The position numbers and the translations under genes are program-made. From Anaerolineales bacterium UBA5797 (GTDB taxonomy: Bacteria; Chloroflexota; Anaerolineae; Anaerolineales; Villigracilaceae), in NCBI GenBank assembly GCA_002418205.1, contig DIDP01000008.1, positions 139,499 to 203,498 on the forward strand: 64,000 bases of DNA. The letters run 5' to 3'. Below, in pieces: positions 26,077 to 34,907 of the stretch. How positions within the stretch are numbered: the stretch's first letter is position 1; every line of letters starts with the position of its first letter. The notes below the pieces were generated by a model that saw only the letters and a list, made by a program, of their open reading frames with translations, made no database searches and was not told the DNA's origin.

Positions 26077-26534
26077 GCGAAGTCAGTTTTCGATTGGCAC
26101 AACGCCAGGATCTGTCATCCATTGTCCGCATGCTGGCAGACGATGATCTGGGCAGTCAGCGCGAGCGATACGAAGATCCGCTGCCTGGATCATATTTTTC
26201 CGCGTTCGAGCAAATTGAGAATGACCCGAACCATGAATTGATCGTGGCTGAGTTGGATGGGGAGGTGGTCGGGACTTTGCATCTCATGTTCCTTCCATCC
26301 ATCAGTTATCAGGGTGGCTTGCGGGCGCAAGTCGAGTCTGTGCGCGTAGACAGGAAGCATCAAAACCAGGGAATCGGCAGTGAAATGATGAAGTGGTCTG
26401 TTGAACGCGCCCGGGCGCGCGATGCGCATCTTGTTCAACTGACAACCCACAGGTCCCGCGAAGACGCGCACAGGTTCTATGAACGACTCGGATTCACAAA
26501 GTCACATTTGGGAATGAAGTTGAATCTCAAATGA
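26073..26534 (+). CDS. GNAT family N-acetyltransferase
   Basis: 153 residues starting at the ATGA overlap (26073). A standard GNAT fold: FRLAQRQDLSSIVRML, VGTLHLMFLPS, the acetyl-CoA block VRVDRKHQNQGIGSEMMKWSVERA (Q/RxxGxG/A pattern), and HRSREDAHRFYERLGF. The substrate is unknown. It is the last gene of a ureohydrolase-GNAT-GNAT operon ending at the hairpin at 26556. Confidence 0.9.
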   Translation: MSEVSFRLAQRQDLSSIVRMLADDDLGSQRERYEDPLPGSYFSAFEQIENDPNHELIVAELDGEVVGTLHLMFLPSISYQGGLRAQVESVRVDRKHQNQGIGSEMMKWSVERARARDAHLVQLTTHRSREDAHRFYERLGFTKSHLGMKLNLK

Positions 26535-26555
26535 TCCTTTTACGGTAAAGAGATA

Positions 26556-26584
26556 AACGCGCTCCTCATGGAACGCGTTTTCTT
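26556..26584 (+). terminator. terminator of the ureohydrolase-GNAT operon
   Basis: AACGCG (26556-26561) and CGCGTT (26574-26579) with an inner CCTCATGG partial pairing, followed by TTTTCTT. It lies 21 bases after the stop codon. Confidence 0.6.
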
Positions 26585-26658
26585 ATCTGGCGGGGACCTG
26601 GCGGCAGGATTCGACATCGTCCCCTTCAGGGGAATAGCATCCCCGGGGACCAGTGACC

Positions 26659-26690
26659 GAAAAACAAAACACGCCCTACACGGACGTGTT
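26659..26690 (-). terminator. terminator downstream of tRNA-Ser(GCU)
   Basis: On the minus strand AACACG (26690-26685) pairs with CGTGTT (26673-26668), followed by a TTTTGTTTTT tail. It lies 8 bases beyond the tRNA 3' end. Confidence 0.65.
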
Positions 26691-26697
26691 CGTTTCG

Positions 26698-26791
26698 TGG
26701 CGGGGAGGACAGGATTCGAACCTGCGACCGAGGATTTCGCCCCGGTAACCGCTTAGCAGGCGGCCCCATTCGACCACTCTGGCACCTCCCC
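26698..26791 (-). tRNA. tRNA-Ser (anticodon GCU)
   Basis: The minus strand reads GGGGAGG acceptor arm, D-arm, anticodon stem CCGC/GCGG with loop CTGCTAA (anticodon GCT), a long variable arm (class II, as for Ser), GGTTCGAATCC T-arm, CCTCCCC acceptor, discriminator G and an encoded CCA. All parts are present and paired. Confidence 0.96.
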
Positions 26792-26802
26792 AATGATGTT
26801 TG

Positions 26803-26868
26803 AAGGTGCAAGGTTTACAGGTTGGCTTGTTCGTAACTTTATACCTTCAACCTGGTAACCTGCAACCG
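26803..26868. repeat. short repeat-like AT/GC inverted sequence between the tRNA genes
   Basis: AAGGTGCAAGGTTTACAGGTT and a later AACCTGGTAACCTGCAACC are near inverted copies of each other. Such ACCTTGCAACCTGTAACC runs look like a dispersed repeat. It fills the gap between the two tRNA-Ser genes. Confidence 0.4.
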
Positions 26869-26869
26869 A

Positions 26870-26957
26870 TGGCGGAGGGAGTGGGATTCGAACCCACGTT
26901 GGTGTGACCCAAACATGTTTTCAAGACATGCGCCTTCAGCCGCTCGGCCATCCCTCC
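26870..26957 (-). tRNA. tRNA-Ser (anticodon UGA)
   Basis: The minus strand has acceptor GGAGGGA/TCCCTCC, anticodon stem CATGT/ACATG with loop CTTGAAA (anticodon TGA), a long variable arm, GGTTCGAATCC T-arm, discriminator G and encoded CCA. A class II tRNA for serine codons UCN. It lies 78 bases from the other tRNA-Ser and may be co-transcribed with it. Confidence 0.96.
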
Positions 26958-27065
26958 AAATCGATTCCGAATTCACCCGAGAGGCGGACGTCATTTTACC
27001 ATAAGAAAGGCAAGGAAACAGTTCATTTGTGTAGATTCATACAGTATGTAAAGAATGTTTTTTCT

Positions 27066-28130
27066 TTAACTCCCAAGTAGCCGAACGATTGTAGCTGCAG
27101 AATGGCCGTTGCCAAACAGTTCAGGCTGCCGGTCGGCGAGTGGAAAGGTATGCTTTAAACCACCCAATATTTTCTCGAGATCGATGCCTACCAACAGATT
27201 CCATCCGCTCTGGATAGTCTCCACCCATTCGGTCTCCGGGCGCAGTGTCAGGCAGGGAACGGCAAAAAAATACGCCTCCTTCTGGATTCCTCCCGAGTCG
27301 GTAAGGATCATCCGGGCATTCTGCTCTAGCATGAGCATGTCAAGATAATCCACTGGATCGATGAGAAACAAGTTCTTTTGAATAGAACTCTCAAGATCGT
27401 ACTCTTTCAACTTCTGCAGGGTACGTGGATGGACCGGGAATACGATAGTTTCCTTGACAGCTTGCAGCACTGAAAGAATGGTCTTTAAAGCTGCAGGATC
27501 ATCGGTATTGTAGGCGCGATGAATTGTGACTAGGATGTAGCATCCCCTCTGCAGCCCCAGCTTTTTTACAATGTTTGACCGTTCCTTGGCTTTTTGCGAG
27601 AACATCAGGACAGCATCATACATTGGGTCGCCTACTTCATGCACCCCTCTGGTCAAACCCTCCTTTGTAAGGTTTTCCACCGCTGTCTTGGTTGGGCATA
27701 GCAGTAGGTCCGCACAATGATCCGTCAGGATGCGATTATGCTCCTCGGGCATCCTACGGTTATGTGAGCGCAGGCCGGCTTCAACATGGGCAAGTGGAAT
27801 ATGGATCTTCACTGCCGCCAAAGCACCTGCCAGTGTGGAATTTGTATCCCCATATACCACAACCCAATCCGGCTTTTCTGCAAGTAAAACTGCTTCGATC
27901 CCTTCCAGCATTCGTCCCGTCTGTGCCCCATGTTCTCCAGAGCGAACATCCAGATTGATATCCGGCGCGGGCAGACCGAGCCCTTCAAAAAAAACCTGCG
28001 ACATGCCGTGGTCATAATGCTGGCCGGTATGCAATAAGAATTCTGTATGCCCGGCCTTGCGCAAAGCTTTGCTTACCGGAGCGGCTTTGATAAATTGTGG
28101 ACGGGCACCAACGACTGTGACTACTTTCAC
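27066..28130 (-). CDS. wecB: non-hydrolysing UDP-sugar 2-epimerase (WecB/WbpI type)
   Basis: 354 residues. VTVVGARPQFIKAAPVSKAL, VYGDTNSTLAGALAA, HVEAGLRSHNRRMPEEHNR, PVHPRT and LTDSGGIQKEAYFFAVPCLTLR are the family blocks. WecB makes UDP-ManNAc from UDP-GlcNAc. Given its position behind WbpB-, D- and E-like genes, the WbpI-type reaction (UDP-diacetamido-GlcA to the Man epimer) is just as likely. The gene overlaps the upstream aminotransferase by 4 bases and is the last of the operon. GTG or other starts are not needed, as the ATG fits the family N-terminus. Confidence 0.92.
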   Translation of the reverse strand: MKVVTVVGARPQFIKAAPVSKALRKAGHTEFLLHTGQHYDHGMSQVFFEGLGLPAPDINLDVRSGEHGAQTGRMLEGIEAVLLAEKPDWVVVYGDTNSTLAGALAAVKIHIPLAHVEAGLRSHNRRMPEEHNRILTDHCADLLLCPTKTAVENLTKEGLTRGVHEVGDPMYDAVLMFSQKAKERSNIVKKLGLQRGCYILVTIHRAYNTDDPAALKTILSVLQAVKETIVFPVHPRTLQKLKEYDLESSIQKNLFLIDPVDYLDMLMLEQNARMILTDSGGIQKEAYFFAVPCLTLRPETEWVETIQSGWNLLVGIDLEKILGGLKHTFPLADRQPELFGNGHSAATIVRLLGS

Positions 28131-29236
28131 GCCCGTACCTCTTCTAATATGCGCTGGATATGATCCGTGACAGAATCCAGTTGTGCCTCACTCATTTCAG
28201 GATAGAGAGGCAGGCTCAGAACTTGGCGGCTGGCCTGCTCGGCTGCAGGGAAATCCCCGGGCTGGTAGCCGAACTGGCGGCAAGGATCTGTCAGGTGAAG
28301 CGGCTGGGGATAATAAACTTCCGATGCGATGCCGTTACTCTTTAACCCGCTCTGGACTCGATCCCGCTCTGCAAATCGAACAGTGTACAGATGATAGACG
28401 TGCCTGACGTCTTCCATTTCCCGGGGCGTGACGATCCGCATCTCAAAAAAACGCTCGTTGTACTGGGAAGCGAGCATACGCCGCCGAAGGTTCCATTCGT
28501 CCACATAGTGCAGTTTGACACACAAGATGGCCGCCTGCAGTTCGTCCAGGCGGCTGTTATAGCCAAGCATTTCGGGAAAATATTTTTTCCTCCACCCATG
28601 AGTTCGCAGAATGCGTACCTTGGCCGCCAGTTCATCGTCATTGGTGATCACCATGCCGCCGTCGCCATAGCCGCCCAGGTTTTTGGTAGGGAAAAAACTG
28701 AGACAGCCAATATCGCCTAGGCTGGCTGTTTTCCTTTCCCGGTATTCAGCACCAAAGGCCTGGGCATTATCCTCGATGACTTTCAATCCATGCATGCGGG
28801 CGATATCGAGCAAGGTGGACATCTCCGCGGGATGACCATATAAATGCACAGGGATGATGGCTTTCGTACTGGATGTGATCCTGTCGACAACTTGGGTCTC
28901 GTCCAAGCAATAGGTATCGGGCTTGATATCGACAAACACGGGCCTAGCGCCTGTCAGCATTACCGCACCGGCGGTGGCAAAAAAACTGTAAGAGGGAACG
29001 ATCACCTCGTCCCCAGGACCAATGTTTAGCGCCCGCAGAGCGATCACAAGCGCGTCGGTACCTGAGGCAACTCCGACTGCGTGTTTGGCTCCCAGGTAGG
29101 TCCCGACCTCGTGCTCCAATAAAGTGACATTAGACCCCAGGATGAAATGTCCGTCTTCGAGAACCTGATGAATAGCAGCGTCGATTTCAGATTGAATAGA
29201 ACGATACTGGGCAACCAAATCAACGAGTGGAATCAT
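28127..29236 (-). CDS. DegT/DnrJ/EryC1/StrS aminotransferase (WbpE-like)
   Basis: 369 residues. PLP-dependent sugar aminotransferase: IPLVDLVAQYRSIQSEIDAAI start, GTDALVIALRAL, EVIVPSYSFFATAGAV, VIEDNAQAFGAEYRERK, and the PLP-lysine block SFFPTKNLGGYGDGG. In this operon it would aminate the 3-keto sugar made by the Gfo/Idh-type enzyme, as WbpE does. It overlaps genes on both sides by 4 bases, showing tight translational coupling. Confidence 0.92.
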   Translation of the reverse strand: MIPLVDLVAQYRSIQSEIDAAIHQVLEDGHFILGSNVTLLEHEVGTYLGAKHAVGVASGTDALVIALRALNIGPGDEVIVPSYSFFATAGAVMLTGARPVFVDIKPDTYCLDETQVVDRITSSTKAIIPVHLYGHPAEMSTLLDIARMHGLKVIEDNAQAFGAEYRERKTASLGDIGCLSFFPTKNLGGYGDGGMVITNDDELAAKVRILRTHGWRKKYFPEMLGYNSRLDELQAAILCVKLHYVDEWNLRRRMLASQYNERFFEMRIVTPREMEDVRHVYHLYTVRFAERDRVQSGLKSNGIASEVYYPQPLHLTDPCRQFGYQPGDFPAAEQASRQVLSLPLYPEMSEAQLDSVTDHIQRILEEVRA

Positions 29237-29826
29237 GTAGTCTCTCCTAGGAGCGAGACAGTTGCCCCGTTCTTTTTATATTGCTGTCCGCAAGCCTCAC
29301 AGCTGGCGATACCGGATCCTTCATCCCGAGAAAAGCTCAACTCGATTCCGCACTGACATATCCAGCCCTTGATGCGGGCCGGGTTACCGTAGACCAGGGC
29401 ATAATTCGGAACGTCGCGTGTGACGACCGCCCCGGCCCCAATAAAACAATAACGACCCAGTGTTATACCGCACAGGATAGTCGCATTCGCGCCAATGCTA
29501 GCCCCCTTCTTGACCAAAGTGGTCTTGTATTCATTCTTTCGATTTACATGACTGCGTGGGTTGACTACATTAGTGAAAACCATGGACGGACCCAGAAACA
29601 CATCATCTTCCACGATTACGCCGGTATACAGCGAGACATTGTTCTGAATTTTCACATTGTTACCAATCTGCACATCGGCGGCAACAAAAACATTTTGCCC
29701 GATGATGCAGCGTTCGCCAATCCTGGCATTGGACATTACGTGGCAGAAGTGCCAGATGCGGGTGCCTGCCCCTACCCGGGCGTCTTTATCCACATAACTG
29801 GAAGCATGCACAAAGGGTTCAGTCAT
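29233..29826 (-). CDS. left-handed beta-helix N-acyltransferase (WbpD/WlbB-like)
   Basis: 197 residues from ATG 29826, which lies 8 bases inside the upstream gene. Hexapeptide repeats run through most of the protein (ARVGAGTRIWHFCHVMSNARIGE, NVFVAADVQIGNNVKIQNNVSLYTGVIVEDDVFLGP), as in WlbB/WbpD, which acetylates the 3-amino group of UDP-GlcNAc3NA. The C-terminal end replaces the usual GWMSEYGHK tail with a CxC...CxxC pattern (WICQCGIELS, ASCEACGQQY), so it may bind zinc. Acetyl-CoA is the likely donor. Confidence 0.88.
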   Translation of the reverse strand: MTEPFVHASSYVDKDARVGAGTRIWHFCHVMSNARIGERCIIGQNVFVAADVQIGNNVKIQNNVSLYTGVIVEDDVFLGPSMVFTNVVNPRSHVNRKNEYKTTLVKKGASIGANATILCGITLGRYCFIGAGAVVTRDVPNYALVYGNPARIKGWICQCGIELSFSRDEGSGIASCEACGQQYKKNGATVSLLGETT

Positions 29827-30817
29827 GGATGCTCTTGAGTTTTTCTGCTGCTGGGTGGAATCTGCCAATTCCGGATCGAAGAATCGGATGAGCTAAAGTG
29901 TCCAAAGGCGAAATCGCTGCAGCGCGGATATCGTGGGTCAAAATGATGGAAGGTCGCGCCTCCTCGATCCGAAACCCCCGACCGGCGAGAGTCTCTTCAT
30001 AGACACGCGTATGCAAATCCGCGAACCCTCCGGAAAATTCCACTTCCTTTCCGTCCACGGTGATCGAGCGATACGTGTTACTTCCCTTGGGAGCTTGTAC
30101 CATCGCCAGGTCATCAGGATCCACGGAAAGGAACCAGCTGACCCGGGCACGCTGCAATTCAACGAAACCTGACATCCGATATGCATCAGAGTGGTATAAA
30201 CGAATATCTTCGGCGACTCCAAACAACCATATGAGTAGATCGAAAAAGTGGATGCCGATATTGGTTGCCACACCGCCGGATTTTTCTACCTGCCCCTTCC
30301 ATGAGCTTTGATACCAGTTGCCTCTTCCTGTTATATAGGTCAGCATCACCTCATGCTGCCTGACCTGCTCCAAAGCCAGGCTCTGCTTTAGCCGAATCAG
30401 CTCAGGATGGACACGTAATTGCAGCACCGTATGGATGCGATGACCGGTTTCCTGTTCCAGATCCTGCAAGGCATCCAGGTTCCAGGGGTTGATCACCAAC
30501 GGCTTTTCACAAATCACATCCGCCCCCAGCCGTAATCCCAGGCGACAATGCGCATCGTGAAGATAATTGGGTGAGCAGACAGTGAGATAGTCCAAGCGTT
30601 CGTCCACCGGACCGCGGCGCAACTTTTCCAGATGGCGGTCGAACCTTTCGATCTCTGTGAAGAATTTTATGTTGAAGTCGTATTGGTCCAATACCCCGAC
30701 AGAGTCCTTGGGATCCACTGCGGCGATCAGCCGGTTCCCGGTATGTTGTATCGCTTTAAGATGCCGAGGGGCAATATAGCCCCCGGCGCCGACAATTGCA
30801 AAATTCTTTGATTTCAT
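29819..30817 (-). CDS. Gfo/Idh/MocA-type sugar oxidoreductase (WbpB/WlbA-like)
   Basis: 332 residues. Rossmann start FAIVGAGGYIAPRHLKAIQHTG with the RHLKAI signature of WlbA/WbpB, then YLTVCSPNYLHDAHCRLGLRLGADVICEKPL. These enzymes oxidise the 3-OH of UDP-GlcNAcA using NAD, the second step of the UDP-ManNAc3NAcA pathway. It is the first gene of the four-gene operon; TATAAT at 30835-30840 lies 17 bases before the ATG. Confidence 0.88.
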   Translation of the reverse strand: MKSKNFAIVGAGGYIAPRHLKAIQHTGNRLIAAVDPKDSVGVLDQYDFNIKFFTEIERFDRHLEKLRRGPVDERLDYLTVCSPNYLHDAHCRLGLRLGADVICEKPLVINPWNLDALQDLEQETGHRIHTVLQLRVHPELIRLKQSLALEQVRQHEVMLTYITGRGNWYQSSWKGQVEKSGGVATNIGIHFFDLLIWLFGVAEDIRLYHSDAYRMSGFVELQRARVSWFLSVDPDDLAMVQAPKGSNTYRSITVDGKEVEFSGGFADLHTRVYEETLAGRGFRIEEARPSIILTHDIRAAAISPLDTLAHPILRSGIGRFHPAAEKLKSIHD

Positions 30818-30834
30818 GATATCACCGAGTTCCG

Positions 30835-30840
30835 ATTATA
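30835..30840 (-). promoter_or_regulatory. -10 box of the sugar-biosynthesis operon
   Basis: Minus-strand TATAAT with 17 bases to the ATG at 30817, so a leader of about 10 bases. No good -35 was found. Confidence 0.45.
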
Positions 30841-30889
30841 ACCGGGAGTGCGTAGTAGAGTCGGATTCGTGCGTGCTCATAATCGTTGA

Positions 30890-30895
30890 TATAAT
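30890..30895 (+). promoter_or_regulatory. -10 box of the divergent membrane-protein operon
   Basis: TATAAT on the plus strand, 24 bases before the ATG at 30920. Together with the box at 30835 it makes a divergent promoter pair 50 bases apart. Confidence 0.45.
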
Positions 30896-30919
30896 GCATC
30901 AATTTGTTTTTTGACAAAT

Positions 30920-32944
30920 ATGCTCAGGCTGTACAACATGGATATGAGTATTCAAAACATCGAAGCGGATAAAGATGATGGACTGATTCCCATCTGGGTA
31001 AAACTCGCGGCAACAATTTCCGCGCTAAGCACCGGAGCCATCTTTGTCCTTGCATTGTTAAGTGCCCAGGAGGCGCTTTTTGGCATCCCGACCGGGCTGA
31101 TCTCTGCGCTTTCCTTTGGGTCCATGTTGTTTTCATTTGCTGTCGTAGCCGTTTTTTGGTTCTTTCCCAATCATCCGTTCCCCATCTTCATTTACTGGCT
31201 GATCAGGTTTTTCAGGGAGCTGCTCTGTGTATTTGCTCTACTGGGGATCGTTACGCTACTAACGGTCCGGATTCCACTAGCTTCCCTGCGCGGAGGCATT
31301 CCTTTTATCGATTTGCTTCTTTTATTTTTTGTGGGCTTATTTCTTCAACCTGTAAAACTGGATCATTTCCCGCTTCCCTGGATGGAGCACTTTTTTATTT
31401 TCTGGAAAAAGGCGGTTCAAAAAATAAATTCGGTCCCGGCCTGGATCCCGGGGATCATCGTTGCATTTCTTCCAATTGTGATCATTTGCTTGGTAATCTA
31501 CCTGGGATTGGGTGCGCGCCTGTCGGACTATGGTCCCAAGTCCTTTTGGAATGATGAGTTAAGTTATTGGATTTGGCTCCGGTCTTTTAGCCAGGCGGGT
31601 TTTAATTCCGGTTACAATGCCCCCAATGAATTGCTGGCCCGTGCTCCATTCAATCATTATGGGGAAGGCAGTCCCCTCTATATTTACCTGTACGGTGCAA
31701 TCGCTCAACTGACAGGCTGGCTTCCGCAGCTTCCCCTTCTCATCAATTTTGTGATTCTTGTCCTAGCGATCTTTTGTTTTGTTCACACTACCGGACTTGA
31801 TTCCGTACAGATTATCTTTGTAGGTCTCGTCGCCGTCTTGATCTGGCCTATTTTGTTGTATCTCCCCATGACCACCCATGAGACATTAAATCAGGCAATT
31901 GGGTTTATCCTCGCAATCATATTTTTTCGCTTTCTTACCAACCGTGAAAAGGTCAGGCTGCCTGCACGCATCCTTTTTGTTTTCTTGGTTTTTCTGGCAG
32001 CCCTGTTCCGTTTATCGTGGGGATTGTTTCTCGTGCCGGTTCTGTTTTATTCCCTGAATGGTAGACTTCTCCGCCGCGTTCTTTTGTCAGTTGTTCTGGG
32101 AGTGGGCCTCTACATTTTGGCGGTTCTGATCACGAACTACCTTGTTCCACCCGTTAACAACTCGATCTTTCAGAATTTACATGGCAGTCTCACTGATGGC
32201 CCTCGAGTCTTGATTGACTACATAGCCTTCCAGCTCAAGCGGATGTTCAAGTTCAAGCAGTTGAATCCGAATATCGCCATCATGCTCCAAATCCTGATCA
32301 TCTTGGGCTGGAACATGAGCCGAGTGATCCGAATGATAAGGTCAAGGCTTTCGGCCGAATCCATTTTAGGATCCCGGGCTGTGTTGGACATGTATAATGT
32401 TGTTTCCCTGACAGCCGCCGGCTTCCTGTTTTACATCCAGGAAGCTTTTTATCGCACATTTACCCCATCCTTATTAATTGTGTATTTGCTGCAGGCGGCA
32501 AAAAAAGATTACCGAATGCTTCTATCACTGCTGGCGATCAATATCGTATTTTTCCATTCTTATATGAGCTTCTATGCCCACACGGGGGACGCCGCCATCA
32601 TCAAGGCAGATTTTGCTAACGGGTCTTTAGAGGACGCGCAAGTGCAGGCAGAGATTGCAAAGTGGATCACCTTCAATGAAACCAACCAAAATCCATGGTG
32701 CAACACTTTGCTTATTCCATTACATTTTTATGATCATCGATTGACCATGATTCCTCCCGGAATCGGCATTTCTTATATTTTAGACGCGGATAATATGCAG
32801 ACACCTGTAAAATCGAAGTACCTGTTGATGAACCGGGAAGCACGCGATTTGTTGGGTGACCGCCTGCATACGAGACTTTTAGGCTCCTTCTCCATTGGAA
32901 ATCTCTACTATAACCTGGATTCAGGTTGTAAGTTGACTCAATAA
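30920..32944 (+). CDS. polytopic membrane protein, possibly a GT-C-type glycosyltransferase
   Basis: About 674 residues with roughly 12 membrane helices through the first ~560 and a hydrophilic C-terminal end. The loop after about residue 210 (YGPKSFWNDELSYWIWLRSF) has acidic residues just after a membrane helix, the position where GT-C glycosyltransferases carry their catalytic Asp/Glu. I cannot assign a family with confidence. The start is uncertain: ATG 30920, ATG 30938 or TTG 30911, none with a good Shine-Dalgarno. It is followed by a sugar epimerase and a GT2 gene, so a role in surface glycan building is likely. Confidence 0.75.
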   Translation: MLRLYNMDMSIQNIEADKDDGLIPIWVKLAATISALSTGAIFVLALLSAQEALFGIPTGLISALSFGSMLFSFAVVAVFWFFPNHPFPIFIYWLIRFFRELLCVFALLGIVTLLTVRIPLASLRGGIPFIDLLLLFFVGLFLQPVKLDHFPLPWMEHFFIFWKKAVQKINSVPAWIPGIIVAFLPIVIICLVIYLGLGARLSDYGPKSFWNDELSYWIWLRSFSQAGFNSGYNAPNELLARAPFNHYGEGSPLYIYLYGAIAQLTGWLPQLPLLINFVILVLAIFCFVHTTGLDSVQIIFVGLVAVLIWPILLYLPMTTHETLNQAIGFILAIIFFRFLTNREKVRLPARILFVFLVFLAALFRLSWGLFLVPVLFYSLNGRLLRRVLLSVVLGVGLYILAVLITNYLVPPVNNSIFQNLHGSLTDGPRVLIDYIAFQLKRMFKFKQLNPNIAIMLQILIILGWNMSRVIRMIRSRLSAESILGSRAVLDMYNVVSLTAAGFLFYIQEAFYRTFTPSLLIVYLLQAAKKDYRMLLSLLAINIVFFHSYMSFYAHTGDAAIIKADFANGSLEDAQVQAEIAKWITFNETNQNPWCNTLLIPLHFYDHRLTMIPPGIGISYILDADNMQTPVKSKYLLMNREARDLLGDRLHTRLLGSFSIGNLYYNLDSGCKLTQ

Positions 32945-32962
32945 ACATTGCAAAGGTGCGTT

Positions 32963-33979
32963 ATGGAAATATTGATCACAGGAGTGGCAGGTTTTATCGG
33001 ATCGAACCTGTCAAAAGGATTGCTCGAAAGGGGACACTCGGTGGTGGGCTTGGACAACCTCTCCCAGGGATTCCTCCTGAATATCGAGGAGTTCAAAGAT
33101 CATCCGAAATTCCAATTTGTCGAGGGAGATGTTCGGGATGACCGTGTTTTGGATGAAATTGCCACCGGATGCGATCTGGTGATCCATCTTGCTGCGTTTA
33201 AGATTCCCCGTTATAGCGATGCATTGGACACACTGCTGATTAATTCGATGGGCACAAAGGTAGTCCTGGATGCAGCGGTTAAGAACAAGGTTGCCAAGGT
33301 CATGATCGCCTCGACCTCGGATGTATATGGCAAGAATCCAGCTGTGCCCTTTTCGGAAGACTCTGATCTAGTAATTGGCCGGCCGGAGGTCAAGCGCTGG
33401 TCTTATGCAATCTCCAAAATGTTTGAGGAGCAACTGGTCTTTGGTTACCATGAGCGACATGGAATCCATGCTGTTGCCTTGCGTTTCTTCGGTGGATACG
33501 GACCCAACCAGCATCTGACGTGGTGGGGAGGTCCCCAGTCGGTGTTCATCAGCGCCGCCCTCGACGATGAGCCGATCACATTGCACGGGGATGGGATGCA
33601 GACCCGCTCCTTTACATACATCAGCGATCACGTTGACGGGATCATTGCCTGCGCTGAAAAGGATGATGCAAATAACCAGGTATTCAATATCGGCAATACA
33701 AATGAGATCACGATCAGGGACCTTGGGATGAAAATCTGGAAAATGATTCGGCCAGACAGCAAGCCCAAGCTGTCTCTGATCCCATACGAGACCTTTGGTA
33801 AATATGAAGATGTTCAACGGCGGATACCGAACATTGAGAAGGCGCATACTTTGCTTGGCTTTAAGCCTAAGGTGGATCTGGATGCCGGGTTAAGGAAAAC
33901 GATCCTGTGGCAGGTCCAACGCCGGCGGGCGCTTGGCATGGAAACGCCTGATGTCCCGATTGAGAGATCGCTTCCATGA
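32963..33979 (+). CDS. NAD-dependent nucleotide-sugar epimerase/dehydratase
   Basis: 338 residues from ATG 32963 (AAAGGTG 5 bases upstream; an in-frame TTG at 32948 is less likely). Extended short-chain dehydrogenase: ILITGVAGFIGSNLSKGLLERGH (Rossmann GxxGxxG), DLVIHLAAFKIPRYSDA, and the catalytic WSYAISKMFEE (YxxxK). Probably a UDP-sugar 4-epimerase or similar; the exact substrate is unknown. It overlaps the next gene by 4 bases. Confidence 0.9.
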   Translation: MEILITGVAGFIGSNLSKGLLERGHSVVGLDNLSQGFLLNIEEFKDHPKFQFVEGDVRDDRVLDEIATGCDLVIHLAAFKIPRYSDALDTLLINSMGTKVVLDAAVKNKVAKVMIASTSDVYGKNPAVPFSEDSDLVIGRPEVKRWSYAISKMFEEQLVFGYHERHGIHAVALRFFGGYGPNQHLTWWGGPQSVFISAALDDEPITLHGDGMQTRSFTYISDHVDGIIACAEKDDANNQVFNIGNTNEITIRDLGMKIWKMIRPDSKPKLSLIPYETFGKYEDVQRRIPNIEKAHTLLGFKPKVDLDAGLRKTILWQVQRRRALGMETPDVPIERSLP

Positions 33980-34764
33980 ACAAATTGTTTGTCTTGATTC
34001 CCATTCTCAACGAAGCGGGAAATATTGTCAGGCTTCTGGATGGCCTGAGGAATCTGTCCACGGAGTTGCAAAACAAATGGGATGTCCAGGTTGTATTGGT
34101 GGATGACGGCAGCCGAGATCAGACTTCCTCGCTCGCACAGCAAACAGCCAAGGATACAGGCCTCCGATTAACTGTGCTCAAGCACGAGACGAACCATGGT
34201 CCTGGCAAGGCATTTGCCACGGGATTTAGTCACCTTGCTACTGCCCTTGGCAAAGATGACCTGGTGGTGACCATGGAAGGGGACAACACCTCCCGGCTGG
34301 AATTGGTCAAGCAGATGCTGGTTCGCATGAATGAGGGCTATGATTTTGTTCTTGCAAGCCCGTATATGTACGGAGGCAAGATCATAAATACCTCAGCCTA
34401 CCGGATTTTTCTCAGCAGCGTTGCCAATCTATTTATTAAGGAATTTCTCGGCATTCATGGTATCCTGACCGTCAGTTCCTTCTTTCGCCTCTATCGATCG
34501 ACTGCATTAAGAAGGCTACAGGATGTTTACGGATCTGGTATTGTCGAACGAACCGGATTTGAATGCATGGTCGAGATGATCATGAAGATCATGTATTTAC
34601 AGATGACCATCTCGGAAGTGCCAATGATTCTGGATACCCATGTCCGGGTGGGGAAGAGCAGGATGAAGATCATGAAGACGATCCGGGGCTACTTTAATCT
34701 GTGGTTTTATAGAAAGAGATGGCTTGAAATGGCGGCCCGCCAGAAAAAAGGCCTCCTTGAATAG
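33976..34764 (+). CDS. GT2 family glycosyltransferase (DPM1-like)
   Basis: 262 residues starting at the ATGA overlap. LFVLIPILNEAGNIVRLLDGLR and VQVVLVDDGSRDQT are the nucleotide-sugar-binding blocks of GT2 enzymes; VVTMEGDNTSRLELVK takes the place of the usual DxD motif. Similar to dolichol/polyprenol-phosphate mannosyltransferases but without C-terminal membrane helices. It probably transfers a sugar to a lipid carrier for the surface glycan. Confidence 0.88.
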   Translation: MNKLFVLIPILNEAGNIVRLLDGLRNLSTELQNKWDVQVVLVDDGSRDQTSSLAQQTAKDTGLRLTVLKHETNHGPGKAFATGFSHLATALGKDDLVVTMEGDNTSRLELVKQMLVRMNEGYDFVLASPYMYGGKIINTSAYRIFLSSVANLFIKEFLGIHGILTVSSFFRLYRSTALRRLQDVYGSGIVERTGFECMVEMIMKIMYLQMTISEVPMILDTHVRVGKSRMKIMKTIRGYFNLWFYRKRWLEMAARQKKGLLE

Positions 34765-34892
34765 CGCCAGTACATGAATAACTGTCAACAAATCTTGAGA
34801 TGAGCCTATTCATGCACTTCGCATCTCAAATCTGCTGGCTTAAAACCTCTTTAATCCCAGCTCCCGACCAGCATGAATCCTGACACACTTGG

Positions 34893-34898
34893 TATAAT
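34893..34898 (+). promoter_or_regulatory. extended -10 promoter for miaB, near-leaderless
   Basis: TGGTATAAT (TGn + TATAAT) with nine bases to the miaB ATG at 34908, so the leader would be only 2-4 bases. No Shine-Dalgarno is present. Confidence 0.5.
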
Positions 34899-34907
34899 TC
34901 ACCCCCT

